Source of the DNA: an uncultured Lachnospiraceae bacterium
GTDB lineage: Bacteria; Bacillota; Clostridia; Lachnospirales; Lachnospiraceae
Length of the DNA: 37,474 nt
Direction: 5' to 3'
Assembly: GCA_905203555.1 (NCBI GenBank)
Contig: CAJKWK010000023.1
Span: 1-37,474 of the forward strand
The stretch's first letter is position 1. Every line of letters starts with the position of its first letter. A model generated the notes under the pieces. The model was not told the origin of the DNA, ran no database searches, and saw nothing but the letters and a program-made list of their open reading frames with translations. The position numbers and the translations under genes were made by a program. Shown piece after piece: positions 16,301 to 24,934 of this stretch.

Positions 16301-17452
16301 CTATCGAAAAAGTATTCTCTGTTCTTTTAATTTCTCCAAAAAATAAGTTTTATTCTCATCGGAATGTTCCAATTCTCTGGAATAACGATACACAACTTCT
16401 TTTACATCTTCTGCATCCAGTTTCTTCTCATTTTTCAGCCAGCGAACCGCAAGCAAATCCCACAGAACAGAGACACTGGCTGCTGCCATCTGCACATTTG
16501 CAAAGATTTCCCCGTCATACACCGCTCCGCAAAAATAGGTGAATATAAAATACACCATCAGCTGCTCGCAAAAGATATCCCACGCCCAGTCTTTTTCTTC
16601 CTCTTCTTGCTGCGTCCGTATCCACTGATAGAATTCTTTCTGAATCTTCCCATATCCGTCTGCCCCATACGAAAACAGCAAAATTTCTGTTTCATTTAAC
16701 TGGTATTCCCAATCTTTTCTAAGAAGTTCCATTCCCCGCAGATTTCCAAACATTGTTCTCGAAAATAAATACCGTCTTTTTCTGTTTTTCTTATATCTGT
16801 CTGCTTTTCTCCCTGCTGCCGAAAACCATGTCTGTTTCCGGTACTTTTCAAATACTTCCCCGCATTCAAACAAATGCCCTTTGGAGACACGATTTTCCAT
16901 ATCAAATGCCAGTCCAAGACTCATAAGTATACGATTTTCCATCGGCAGATTTCGGTTCTGCAGAATTTCAAAGAGACACTCTCTGGCATCCAGCAGCATC
17001 GAATATAAAAAAGGATCAAAGTCTTCGTATTCCTCTGCGCCTTCTTTTTCTACAGACCGAAAGGTGATCGGATCCTTCCTTGAAACTAACATCCTTGCCA
17101 CTTCAGGGCAGGAGATTGAAAGTGAGATTTCCCGCACATCCTCAAATTCTTCGATATGGCGCGGATATAACCGACAGGTTTTGCACAGACTGTCAGGTCC
17201 CAGATTCCGATACATATCACACAGATTATCTTCTCTTAAAAATGCACACCGTTTTTCCCGATCCTGCCGGAAGACTTTTTCCCTCCAATTGACAGCCCCA
17301 TGAAGTTGTTTTTTATAAGGTCCCTGTTCCTTTGCATAACGACACAACGCCCGCTCATCCACTACAATCTGCCAGCCGGCACAGCAAGTATCCTCGCAGG
17401 CATCTGCAATACACTGAAACTCCGAATAATAATCAGGATAAGTATATAACAT
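16301..17452 (-). CDS. FliB-type (flagellin lysine-N-methylase family) cysteine-rich protein
   Basis: This 383-residue protein opens with the CxxDxCxxTCCxGW-type signature (QCIADACEDTCCAGW, residues 13-27). It also has further cysteines in RCAFLREDNLCDMYRNLG and LCKTCRLYPRH, together forming a probable metal or Fe-S site like the YkgJ/FliB family. Databases commonly name such genes flagellin lysine-N-methylase. No flagellar gene occurs in the window, and the family is widespread in non-motile gut Firmicutes, so that name may mislead. The rest is helical without recognisable motifs. It is preceded by a tandem-repeat region that may be its control site. Confidence 0.7.
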   Translation of the reverse strand: MLYTYPDYYSEFQCIADACEDTCCAGWQIVVDERALCRYAKEQGPYKKQLHGAVNWREKVFRQDREKRCAFLREDNLCDMYRNLGPDSLCKTCRLYPRHIEEFEDVREISLSISCPEVARMLVSRKDPITFRSVEKEGAEEYEDFDPFLYSMLLDARECLFEILQNRNLPMENRILMSLGLAFDMENRVSKGHLFECGEVFEKYRKQTWFSAAGRKADRYKKNRKRRYLFSRTMFGNLRGMELLRKDWEYQLNETEILLFSYGADGYGKIQKEFYQWIRTQQEEEEKDWAWDIFCEQLMVYFIFTYFCGAVYDGEIFANVQMAAASVSVLWDLLAVRWLKNEKKLDAEDVKEVVYRYSRELEHSDENKTYFLEKLKEQRILFR

Positions 17453-17532
17453 AAAATACGTCCTTTCCGAAACAATCCCACATCCAAATCCATGCCGGAC
17501 TATTACTCTGTTATAACCATTTACTTACAATC

Positions 17533-17580
17533 ATTAACATGTTCTTACACTTATTAACATGTTCTTACACTTATTAACGT
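17533..17580. repeat. Tandem 20-bp repeat upstream of the FliB-type gene
   Basis: Two exact copies of a 20-bp unit (17533-17552 and 17553-17572) and a partial third (17573-17580) share the core TTAACATGTTCTTACAC; ACATGT is itself a dyad. It lies 80 bp before the FliB-type start. A possible - strand promoter (TTGTAG, 17 bp, TGATAT) is just upstream, placing the repeats downstream of the start of transcription. The spacing suits an operator on two helical turns. The rest of gap 17453-17776 contains the terminator at 17688 and a pair of AT-rich 16-bp direct repeats (17736-17751, 17759-17774). Confidence 0.6.
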
Positions 17581-17679
17581 GGCTACTATATCATGAAATT
17601 TCTATTTATGCTACAACGAACACGCAAAAAGAAACTAAAAAACAATTCTATATTGCGCCATAACAAAAGAACTTCAAAA

Positions 17680-17717
17680 AGAAGAACGGGCAGATGCAAT
17701 GTCATTTGCGCCTGCCC
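17680..17717 (-). terminator. Terminator after the M18 aminopeptidase gene
   Basis: On the - strand GGGCAG...CTGCCC (17688-17693 with 17712-17717) encloses a second stem GCAA/TTGC and is followed by a T-rich tail (GTTCTTCTTTTT). It is 60 bp past the peptidase stop. Confidence 0.6.
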
Positions 17718-17776
17718 ATTCCATAGAATTTCCAGTGATATATTTATATAACTCCCAATGATATATTCATATAATT

Positions 17777-19108
17777 TTATAGGATGGTATACTCTCCACT
17801 TGCAGTCTCCTGCACTGCACTCTCATAAAACACTTTCGCCGCACGTACCAGATACTCTGTATCTTTTGCTCCCGCTGTCTCATAAGGCGAATGCATTGCC
17901 AATTGCGGAAGACCAATGTCCACACAATTTACCGGAACTTGATTTGCCGACACATTTCCAAGCGTAGAGCCGCCAATCATATCTGAGCGATTCAAAAACA
18001 CCTGACATGGCACATCTGCCTTCTGACAAATCATCCGAAACAGAGCCGCCGACACTCCATCCGTCGTATATTTCTGATTTGCACTATATTTAACCACGAT
18101 CCCCCCATTCAATACCGGGCGATTCGTAGGGCAAGACTTTTCTCCATAATTCGGATGTACTGCATGGGCATTATCTGCTGATATCATAAAGCTGGATGCC
18201 AGAAACTGCCGGTATTGTGCCGGAGTTTTCCCCAGGCTTTCGCAGATTCTAAGCAATGTATCCTGCAAAAACGTAGATGCAGCTCCCTGCTTTGTACTGC
18301 TGCCAACTTCCTCATTATCAAAAACACAATGCATTGGAACGCTAGTTCCTTCTTCTGCCGCCAAAAAACCTTTTAAAGAACCAAATACACATTGCAGATC
18401 ATCCAGTCTTCCGCTGGAAATAAACTCCCGCTCTGCACCCCAGATGGTTCCCTTCACTCGATTGTATACAAACAAATCGCTCCCCAGAATATCTTCTGTC
18501 CGGACTCCGGCTGCATCTGCAACCGTTTCCAAAAACGAACCTTCCGAATCCGCCATTGCATACAACGGCAATAAATCTTTTTGTACATTGTACTTCTGTT
18601 CTTCATTTGCTTTTCGATTCATGTGAATTGCCAGACTCGGAATCAACAGCAAATCCCTGTCCACATTTACCAGTCGTGAAACAATTCCGGTATCTGTTTT
18701 TACAATCAATCTTCCCGCCACCGACAACGGGCGGTCAAACCAAGGACTGCACAACATGCCGCCATATTTTTCCACGTTCAATTTTACATAGGCGCCTTCC
18801 GTTTCCATCTCCGGATTTTCCTTGATTCGGAGTGCCGGTGAGTCACTATGGCTCGCCATCACCTGAAATCCTGTAAATTCACATCTCGGTATCCGAAACG
18901 CAAGCAGTGAAGTTCCATTTCGCATCACATAATAACTTCCTCCTGCCTGTAGTTTCCACGCCTGACTTTCCAACAACTGCTGATAGCCCGCATCGTCCAA
19001 CATCTTCTTCATTGTATCCACTGCGTGAAATGCCGTAGGACTAGACTCTATAAACGAAAATAATTCTTTGTTCATCTGATAATCCCTCTGCTTTATCTGA
19101 TTTTGCAT
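17777..19108 (-). CDS. M18 family aminopeptidase
   Basis: This cytoplasmic dinuclear-zinc aminopeptidase of the M18 (aspartyl aminopeptidase-like) family has 443 residues. The metal and catalytic motifs are all present: SHSDSPALRIKENPE, SGRLDDLQCVFG, FDNEEVGSSTKQG, SADNAHAVHPNY and near the end LGNVSANQVP. It follows the GNAT gene by 3 bp, with GAGGTG (inside the GNAT stop region) six bases before ATG 19108. An in-frame ATG at 19075 (MNKELFSF), with AGAGGG, fits the family N-terminus equally well, so the first 11 residues are uncertain. It trims N-terminal acidic or other residues from peptides. Confidence 0.93.
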   Translation of the reverse strand: MQNQIKQRDYQMNKELFSFIESSPTAFHAVDTMKKMLDDAGYQQLLESQAWKLQAGGSYYVMRNGTSLLAFRIPRCEFTGFQVMASHSDSPALRIKENPEMETEGAYVKLNVEKYGGMLCSPWFDRPLSVAGRLIVKTDTGIVSRLVNVDRDLLLIPSLAIHMNRKANEEQKYNVQKDLLPLYAMADSEGSFLETVADAAGVRTEDILGSDLFVYNRVKGTIWGAEREFISSGRLDDLQCVFGSLKGFLAAEEGTSVPMHCVFDNEEVGSSTKQGAASTFLQDTLLRICESLGKTPAQYRQFLASSFMISADNAHAVHPNYGEKSCPTNRPVLNGGIVVKYSANQKYTTDGVSAALFRMICQKADVPCQVFLNRSDMIGGSTLGNVSANQVPVNCVDIGLPQLAMHSPYETAGAKDTEYLVRAAKVFYESAVQETASGEYTIL

Positions 19109-19111
19109 ATC

Positions 19112-19609
19112 TTACACCTCAATATAATACGGACAAATATCTTCATACGTTCCGTCTTTTAAGCGAAAGCCTCCCGGAATCGTTCCTAACTGCCGGAACC
19201 CGATTCGCTCATACAGATGCCGGGCGTGAACATTTGTGGCAACCACCGCATTAAACTGCAGTACCCGAAAACCAATCCGCCCCGCCTGTACAATACAATC
19301 CTTCACCAGCTTTTCCCCGATATGCATTCCTCTGCTGGAAGAAGAAACCGCATAGCTCGCATTACAGATATGCCCACATCTTCCGATATTATTCGGATGC
19401 AGAATATAAAGCCCCAGAATCTTCTCACAGTCCACATCTTCCGCAACTGCCGTATAACTTTGGCTTGCAAAAAAATCCCTTCCACTCACTTCATCCAGGC
19501 ATTCCTCCTGCGGAAATGCAATCCCCTCTTCCACAACTTCATTCCAGATTGCAATCATTTCCGATATGTCTTTATCCTGAAATTCTCTGATTCTTATATG
19601 CTCTAACAT
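19112..19609 (-). CDS. GNAT family N-acetyltransferase
   Basis: A 165-residue acetyl-CoA-dependent acyltransferase. The acetyl-CoA loop region SSSRGMHIGEKLVKDC and the C-terminal NVHARHLYERIGFRQLG pattern are typical of GNAT enzymes of the phosphinothricin or amino-acid acetyltransferase type. It lies between nth and the M18 peptidase in one operon-like run. The substrate is not deducible. Confidence 0.88.
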   Translation of the reverse strand: MLEHIRIREFQDKDISEMIAIWNEVVEEGIAFPQEECLDEVSGRDFFASQSYTAVAEDVDCEKILGLYILHPNNIGRCGHICNASYAVSSSSRGMHIGEKLVKDCIVQAGRIGFRVLQFNAVVATNVHARHLYERIGFRQLGTIPGGFRLKDGTYEDICPYYIEV

Positions 19610-19627
19610 TAGAAAGCCTTCTTTCTT

Positions 19628-20260
19628 CTAAATTCCATTTTTTGCACAAATATCCTGCAAGCAACATTTTTCACAATGTGGTTTTGTTCTTGCTGTGCAG
19701 ACATCTCGCCCATGATACACAAGCCGATGACAAAAATCACTTCCTTCTTCCGGTGGAATCAATTTCCACAATTCCATCTCTACCTTCTTCGGTTCTTTTA
19801 TTCCATCCACAAGTCCGATTCGATTTACCAAACGAATACAATGCGTATCTGTTACAATTGCCGGCTTTCCAAAGACATCTCCCATAATGAGATTTGCGCT
19901 TTTTCGTCCCACTCCCGGAAGTCTCAATAAATCATTAAAATCATCCGGAACTCTTCCGCCAAACTCATCCCGGATCATCTTCATACATGCACTGATATCC
20001 CGCGCTTTACTTTTTCCAAGACCACATGGTCGTACAATAGCTTCGATTGCCTCCACATCAGCCGCAGCCAGCGCTTCCAGATCCGGATATTGTTTATACA
20101 GCTCTTCCACCACAATATTTACACGTGCATCCGTACATTGGGCAGCCAATCGGACACCAACCAATAATTTCCATGCATCATCATAATCCAGCGTACATTT
20201 CGCATCCGGATATTCCTTGCGAAGGCGCTCTATCACCTCGTATGCAAGTTCCTTCTTCAT
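19628..20260 (-). CDS. nth: Endonuclease III
   Basis: Nth is a DNA glycosylase/AP lyase that removes oxidised pyrimidines. The product is 210 residues from MKKELAYEVIERL. It has the helix-hairpin-helix with catalytic lysine (LPGVGRKSANLIMG), the catalytic aspartate in VTDTHCIRL, and the C-terminal [4Fe-4S] ligands CX6CX2CX5C beginning at VCTARTKPHCEKC. I chose ATG 20260 because the family begins there and it has an AGGGAG site; ATG 20278 would overlap the preceding M20 gene by 7 bp. Confidence 0.95.
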   Translation of the reverse strand: MKKELAYEVIERLRKEYPDAKCTLDYDDAWKLLVGVRLAAQCTDARVNIVVEELYKQYPDLEALAAADVEAIEAIVRPCGLGKSKARDISACMKMIRDEFGGRVPDDFNDLLRLPGVGRKSANLIMGDVFGKPAIVTDTHCIRLVNRIGLVDGIKEPKKVEMELWKLIPPEEGSDFCHRLVYHGRDVCTARTKPHCEKCCLQDICAKNGI

Positions 20261-20271
20261 TTCCTCTCTCC

Positions 20272-21714
20272 CTAACATTTCTGCATCAACCGCACATAAA
20301 ATTCAACCGCTTTTACTAATGTTTCCACCGGAACACGCTCATTATTTCCATGAATCATACCGCGCTCTTCCTTTGACAGCTTCATCGCTGAAAACTTATA
20401 TACCCGGTCTGTGATTCTGCAATAATGCCAGGAATCACTGCAAGCCATCATCAAATACGGAGAAACCAAAGCCTTTCTCCATGTATCTGCAACTGCCTGA
20501 CACAACACACCCCATTCTTCACATGACGTATCTGAATCCGCAGATGGATTTCTTCCTTCATATACGGATACTTCTATATTCGGATTGTTAATCACCTTCT
20601 CAAGATACTCTTTTGCAGACTCTACAGTATCTGTACCGATCAGACGCAAATTCATACCTACAGATGCCTTTGGCGGAATTACATTAAATGCTTTTCCTCC
20701 CTGCATCTTAGTCATAGCACAAGTTGTACGAATCATCGCATTCAACTCTCCGCCGGATTTCTGACACACTTTATCAAAAATCCCTGCAAAACACCATAAA
20801 TTTGCAAATAAAATCTTATACGCAAATGTAGAATGGCGTCCCAGCGTATCCAGCATTTCCCGCACCGGTTTTGTAATCTGCCTTGGGAACGGGTGTTTCT
20901 CAACATCTACAATTGCCTGCGCTAATTCCCCAACGATTGTATGAACCGGAGGCATCGATGCGTGTCCGCCGTTGCTCTTTGCATGAAATTCAATATTCGT
21001 CAGTCCTTTTTCCGCAATTCCTACTAAGGCACATTCTCTGTCCACTCCCGGGAATACATTTTCTACGACAGCTCCGCCTTCATCCAGCACCATTGCCGGA
21101 TGGATGCCCTTTTCTTCAAACCAGTCCACCATTGCCGGACAAGTCGGTCCATTGATTTCCTCCTGGCCTGAAAATGCAAAATAAATATCGTGCTCAGGTA
21201 CAAATCCATCTTTGATCAACTTCTCTGCGGCTTCCATAATTCCGCACAGAGTTCCCTTTGTATCCAGAGTTCCTCTTCCCCAAAGCACACCATCTTCTAC
21301 GATTCCTTCGAATGCCGGTTTTTCCCACTGAGACTCTTCCACCGGAACCACATCATAATGAGACATCAAAACAACCGGATCTCCATCTTTTCTACCCTTC
21401 CAGCAATATAACATTCCATTTACTCCAAGCATGATCCTCTCGCAAGTCTCATGTACACTCGGATACAATTTAGGAAGTAATTTCTGAAATTTTTCAAACT
21501 CTTTCTGATCAATCAACGACGGATCGTTATAAGAAACAGTCTTGCATCGAATCATTTCCTGCATATCCCACACAATCCGGCCTTCATCCAAAAAAACCTC
21601 TTCCAAAGACGAAGTCAATTCCGCCTTCGGCTTAAACCAGGCTGCCCGCAATAAGATAACAGCCAGAAAAATTACAACAACTGCTGCAAGTATTAATAAA
21701 ATCGTACCTAACAT
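20272..21714 (-). CDS. Membrane-anchored M20 family metallopeptidase
   Basis: This 480-residue zinc peptidase of the M20/M25/M40 family is similar in layout to carboxypeptidase S-type proteins. The N-terminal residues 1-27 form a hydrophobic anchor (TILLILAAVVVIFLAVILL). Metal and catalytic motifs are SHYDVVPV, WGRGTLDTKGT, SGQEEINGP, LDEGG and a C-terminal HGNNERVPVETL. The dimerisation domain lies near residues 240-370. It follows the DUF5058-type transporter-like pair by about 44 bp, suggesting uptake and hydrolysis of a peptide or acylated amino acid. The membrane anchor is notable for the family. Confidence 0.9.
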   Translation of the reverse strand: MLGTILLILAAVVVIFLAVILLRAAWFKPKAELTSSLEEVFLDEGRIVWDMQEMIRCKTVSYNDPSLIDQKEFEKFQKLLPKLYPSVHETCERIMLGVNGMLYCWKGRKDGDPVVLMSHYDVVPVEESQWEKPAFEGIVEDGVLWGRGTLDTKGTLCGIMEAAEKLIKDGFVPEHDIYFAFSGQEEINGPTCPAMVDWFEEKGIHPAMVLDEGGAVVENVFPGVDRECALVGIAEKGLTNIEFHAKSNGGHASMPPVHTIVGELAQAIVDVEKHPFPRQITKPVREMLDTLGRHSTFAYKILFANLWCFAGIFDKVCQKSGGELNAMIRTTCAMTKMQGGKAFNVIPPKASVGMNLRLIGTDTVESAKEYLEKVINNPNIEVSVYEGRNPSADSDTSCEEWGVLCQAVADTWRKALVSPYLMMACSDSWHYCRITDRVYKFSAMKLSKEERGMIHGNNERVPVETLVKAVEFYVRLMQKC

Positions 21715-21758
21715 CTGTTTTCCCCACTTTCTATATTTCTATTTTTCAAATCCACTTT

Positions 21759-22418
21759 TTACAGCATTCCTTTTTTGTACAACACTCTTGCGGAACCAAT
21801 TGCAATCAATGCTCCCACCGGAACCAACACTCCTACTGAACTTGACAAGGCCGGGACCAGCAAGAACAATACCACCATAAATACAAGCGGTGCAATGGAG
21901 ATTTTCCAGTTCTTACTTACATATACAACTGCCAATCCACCAAACAACGCCGGTAAAATATTGTCAAACGCAGGCTTAATTGCCGGATTGTTTAGAATCG
22001 GGGTAAGCGGAACAAGCATTGCCACACCAAGTGCAATAACAACTGTTGTCACAATGGAAGAGGTTGCCACCGCAATCGTTGAAATCACTTCTCCCTCTTC
22101 ACTGCCCGGCTTCACTTTCGCATTTTCCATTGCAGTCAACGCTGCCGGAACTTTTAAATTCGTCAGATTTCCTGTAACAAACGCAAGATAAGAACTAGCC
22201 GTTCCTAACATCGGCACAAACGTCAGCACTTCAATCAATCCTACTGTCCAGAAGATCGGCGCCACTCCAAGAAGCCCCTGCAGCACCGGTTTCCATCCTG
22301 GCCATGCCCCATAATAAATACATGTAATGATCGGATAAGAAAAAATCATTCCAAGAGCAGACAGGATCCAGATTCTTCCGTAAATATGTGTCATTTCCTC
22401 ATAACTTCTCTTCTTCAT
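21759..22418 (-). CDS. Multi-spanning membrane protein, partner of the DUF5058 protein
   Basis: The product is 219 residues from MKKRSYEEMTHIYG, with AGGAGG nine bases upstream; the longer frame to 22508 overlaps the previous gene without a site. It has five to six membrane segments, with GTASSYLAFVTGNLTNLKVP and a conserved-looking NNPAIKPAFDNILPALFGG. I do not recognise a named family with certainty; similar genes are often labelled hypothetical or as mechanosensitive-channel-like. It starts 5 bp after the DUF5058 stop and precedes an M20 peptidase, so the pair probably forms a two-subunit carrier feeding the peptidase. Function is inferred from context only. Confidence 0.7.
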   Translation of the reverse strand: MKKRSYEEMTHIYGRIWILSALGMIFSYPIITCIYYGAWPGWKPVLQGLLGVAPIFWTVGLIEVLTFVPMLGTASSYLAFVTGNLTNLKVPAALTAMENAKVKPGSEEGEVISTIAVATSSIVTTVVIALGVAMLVPLTPILNNPAIKPAFDNILPALFGGLAVVYVSKNWKISIAPLVFMVVLFLLVPALSSSVGVLVPVGALIAIGSARVLYKKGML

Positions 22419-22423
22419 CTTTC

Positions 22424-23149
22424 TCAGCCTCCTATCACCGGTGTTATAATTGCCGCAAATACCATGGCTCCAAGCATACTGATCGGCAATGCATAGTTTT
22501 CCAGCCATTTCATATTACATTTCTTAATCAAGATTCCGCAGACGCCCATCAGCAATGCCGAAAACAACAGCACAAAAATCGGGATCCACCCCTTCAATCC
22601 AGAACGAATATCTGAAAATACCATTCCGAGAAATGCTGAAATCATTCCAAGGAACATTGCTGTCATTAAAATATCGCCCCATTTGCCGTCTTTGTTTTTA
22701 ATTTTCATCAAACCGCCCTGAATTTTCTTAATGAACAACGGAACCCAGATCAACCCCGGAAAGATTCCCAAAGTCATAACCCACGCAATTGCAGTGTATA
22801 CCGTCGGATCCATCACCGTCTCCGAAAGTGAAATTCCCAAAGCATTTGCCGTAGAAGTTGCCGCCGGAAGTTCATATGTAATTGCACCGATTACACTAAG
22901 CCGCAGCCATGGCAGCGGCAGCCCCAAAAACTTAGACAGCGTAATCACGCCCAACAAAATAGATAAAGCCGGCGCCACCGTAAAAACTGCCGTAGAAATC
23001 ATAGTCTTTCGCATCTGCGAGACATCCATGCCCAATTCCTTCCCTCTTCGGTAAGCCCGAATCATAAAAAATAATGACTGTGCGATCACAAACACGATAA
23101 TTGCCCCTGCCAGAACAAATAAAAGTGAACTGTTTGGATTAAATTCCAT
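22424..23149 (-). CDS. DUF5058-type membrane protein
   Basis: A 241-residue membrane protein that I believe belongs to DUF5058 (from memory of the pattern FFMIRAYRRGKELGM followed by YELPAATSTANALG). It has about six hydrophobic segments. The start at 23149 (MEFNPNSSLL) has AAAGGAGGAG upstream; the frame to 23230 has none. A TATAAT-like - strand -10 lies at 23204-23209. Two AAACCACTA direct repeats (23281-23289, 23301-23309) occur about 80 bp further up. It is coupled to the following membrane gene. Substrate unknown. Confidence 0.65.
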   Translation of the reverse strand: MEFNPNSSLLFVLAGAIIVFVIAQSLFFMIRAYRRGKELGMDVSQMRKTMISTAVFTVAPALSILLGVITLSKFLGLPLPWLRLSVIGAITYELPAATSTANALGISLSETVMDPTVYTAIAWVMTLGIFPGLIWVPLFIKKIQGGLMKIKNKDGKWGDILMTAMFLGMISAFLGMVFSDIRSGLKGWIPIFVLLFSALLMGVCGILIKKCNMKWLENYALPISMLGAMVFAAIITPVIGG

Positions 23150-23323
23150 CCTTCTCTCCTCCTTTAAACCATCCTCTTTAATTTCACATGTCACAGTAAT
23201 ACCATTATAACGTTTTAAAATAAAAAACACCAGTTTTTCTTTCTATATATTACTGTCCGTTCTATTATCGTAACATATGAAAACCACTATGCATCAAAAT
23301 AAACCACTACCCTTTTACATACA

Positions 23324-23369
23324 AAACAAAGGACCGGCGCCTGTTTCCAATCCACAGCGTCAGTCCTTT
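23324..23369 (-). terminator. Terminator of the BCCT/aldolase/kinase operon
   Basis: On the - strand a 7-bp outer stem (AAAGGAC at 23328-23334 with 23363-23369) encloses an inner GCG/CTGT stem and is followed by GTTTTGT. It is 37 bp after the BCCT stop and separates this operon from the DUF5058 gene. Confidence 0.65.
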
Positions 23370-23405
23370 CTTCTATCTTCCTAATATCAGATAAGAAATC
23401 TGTTC

Positions 23406-24920
23406 CTAGTTATTTATTTTCTTATTATTGCCTGCCAACATTTTATATAATGTACGCAAGACAAGCATGCAGACAAATATCATCGGCAATCCTGTCAGAA
23501 CACTCGCCGTCTGCATAGTATCAAGACCACCTATTCTGGTAAGAGCTATTGAAAATACCACAAAAACAATTGACCACACCACGCGATTCCACCTTGCCGG
23601 CTGTTGTTCTCCCTTAAGCTTTTTACTTGTTGCCGATGCCAATATAAAGGCCGAAGAATCAATTGTTGTTGCCATAAATACAATTGTCACAACACAAAAC
23701 AGCAATGATAAAATCGTCGTAAACGGAAGTGTTTCCAAAATAGCCATCAGCGCAGCTTCTTTTCCCTGTGTACCTAAAATAGTTACCAGATCCACTCTGC
23801 CACTCATCTGTAAGTCAAGAGCATAACATCCCAAAACCGAAAAACTCAGTACGCATCCCAGAGAACCATATCCTATCATTCCCAAGACAACTTGACGTAT
23901 GGTACGTCCTTTTGAAATGCGCGCTGTGAAAAGCCCCATGATCGGGATATAAGACAACCACCACCCCCAATAAAAGATGGTCCAGTTCTGCGGAAATCCG
24001 CCCTTTCCATATGGGTCTGTATATAGACTCATTCTAAAAAATTCTTTAAAGTACAGACCCACGCTGTTTAACTCCACATCTATCACACGCCCCGGTCCGA
24101 TCAACAAGAGAATGATCCCAATAAACACCAGCGCCAGATAGATGTTGATATTACTCAACACTTTTATTCCTTTATCCAGTCCTCTCCATACACTGATCGT
24201 AAACATCAAAAACCACAACAGAAACACAGCTAAAAGCAGCTTCCCATCATTTGGGATCCCAAATATTTTGCTGATGATCTGACAGATCAACGGGGCCGCC
24301 AGCCCCATGGAAGTCCCAATTCCGCCCAAAACCGCCAGCACCGTAAAAATATCAATTGCTTTTGAAATCCATTTTCCTCCATATTTTGCATCTCTGCAAA
24401 TATCTCCGAGACGTACAGAATCTCCTTTTTGCACAAACAGATGATACGCGATCGCAATTGTTGCAGGCACATAGAAAAGCCATGCGCTCGGGCCCCAGTG
24501 AAACTGTCCATACATGTGTGCATACTCATAAGCTTCAACAGATTGTTCTGCAATACCAAAAGGAGTATCTGTCAGATAATAGATAGGCTCTATAAAAGAG
24601 AAAATCATAAGTGAACTGGCGATACCGGTACAAAACATCATGGACATCCAGCTAAAGTCACTGTACTGTGGTTTTTCACCCGGTGTTCCCAAAACCGTTT
24701 TTCCATACCTTCCAAACACAAGCCAGATAAGGAAAACAAATACCGCCACATAAGCAATAATGTATAAAAATCCAAATCTGTGTGTGATAACGTACAAAAT
24801 CTGATCCACAACTTTTTCACTCTGTTCAGGCGCGATCAGCAAGACAAGCATGCTGATCACACTGACCAGAATAGATATTCCAAAAATCGGTTTATCAATT
24901 TCACTTATGATTTTCTTCAA
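23406..24920 (-). CDS. BCCT family transporter, CaiT-like
   Basis: A 504-residue secondary carrier of the betaine/carnitine/choline family with about 12 membrane segments. It carries the BCCT signature NWTIFYWGWWLSY...ARISKGRT. By memory-based comparison it is closest to the carnitine antiporter CaiT: TDPYGKGGFPQ, FHWGP, and the substrate-box pattern W320-W321-x2-Y324-x3-M328, equivalent to CaiT W323/W324/Y327/M331. The residue matching CaiT R262 is N259, so independence from sodium cannot be assumed. The start is TTG at 24920, with AGAGGAG eight bases upstream. It is the last gene of the dhaL-dhaK-aldolase-ADH operon, 14 bp after the ADH gene. It likely brings in the pathway substrate, perhaps by exchange for the product. 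Confidence 0.9.
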   Translation of the reverse strand: MKKIISEIDKPIFGISILVSVISMLVLLIAPEQSEKVVDQILYVITHRFGFLYIIAYVAVFVFLIWLVFGRYGKTVLGTPGEKPQYSDFSWMSMMFCTGIASSLMIFSFIEPIYYLTDTPFGIAEQSVEAYEYAHMYGQFHWGPSAWLFYVPATIAIAYHLFVQKGDSVRLGDICRDAKYGGKWISKAIDIFTVLAVLGGIGTSMGLAAPLICQIISKIFGIPNDGKLLLAVFLLWFLMFTISVWRGLDKGIKVLSNINIYLALVFIGIILLLIGPGRVIDVELNSVGLYFKEFFRMSLYTDPYGKGGFPQNWTIFYWGWWLSYIPIMGLFTARISKGRTIRQVVLGMIGYGSLGCVLSFSVLGCYALDLQMSGRVDLVTILGTQGKEAALMAILETLPFTTILSLLFCVVTIVFMATTIDSSAFILASATSKKLKGEQQPARWNRVVWSIVFVVFSIALTRIGGLDTMQTASVLTGLPMIFVCMLVLRTLYKMLAGNNKKINN

Positions 24921-24934
24921 ATCTTACACTCCTC

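Noticed and set aside
17736..17774. Two 16-bp AT-rich direct repeats after the M18 gene
   Set aside because: They are made of low-complexity TGATATATT-type sequence just past a stop codon, with no sign of function or mobility.
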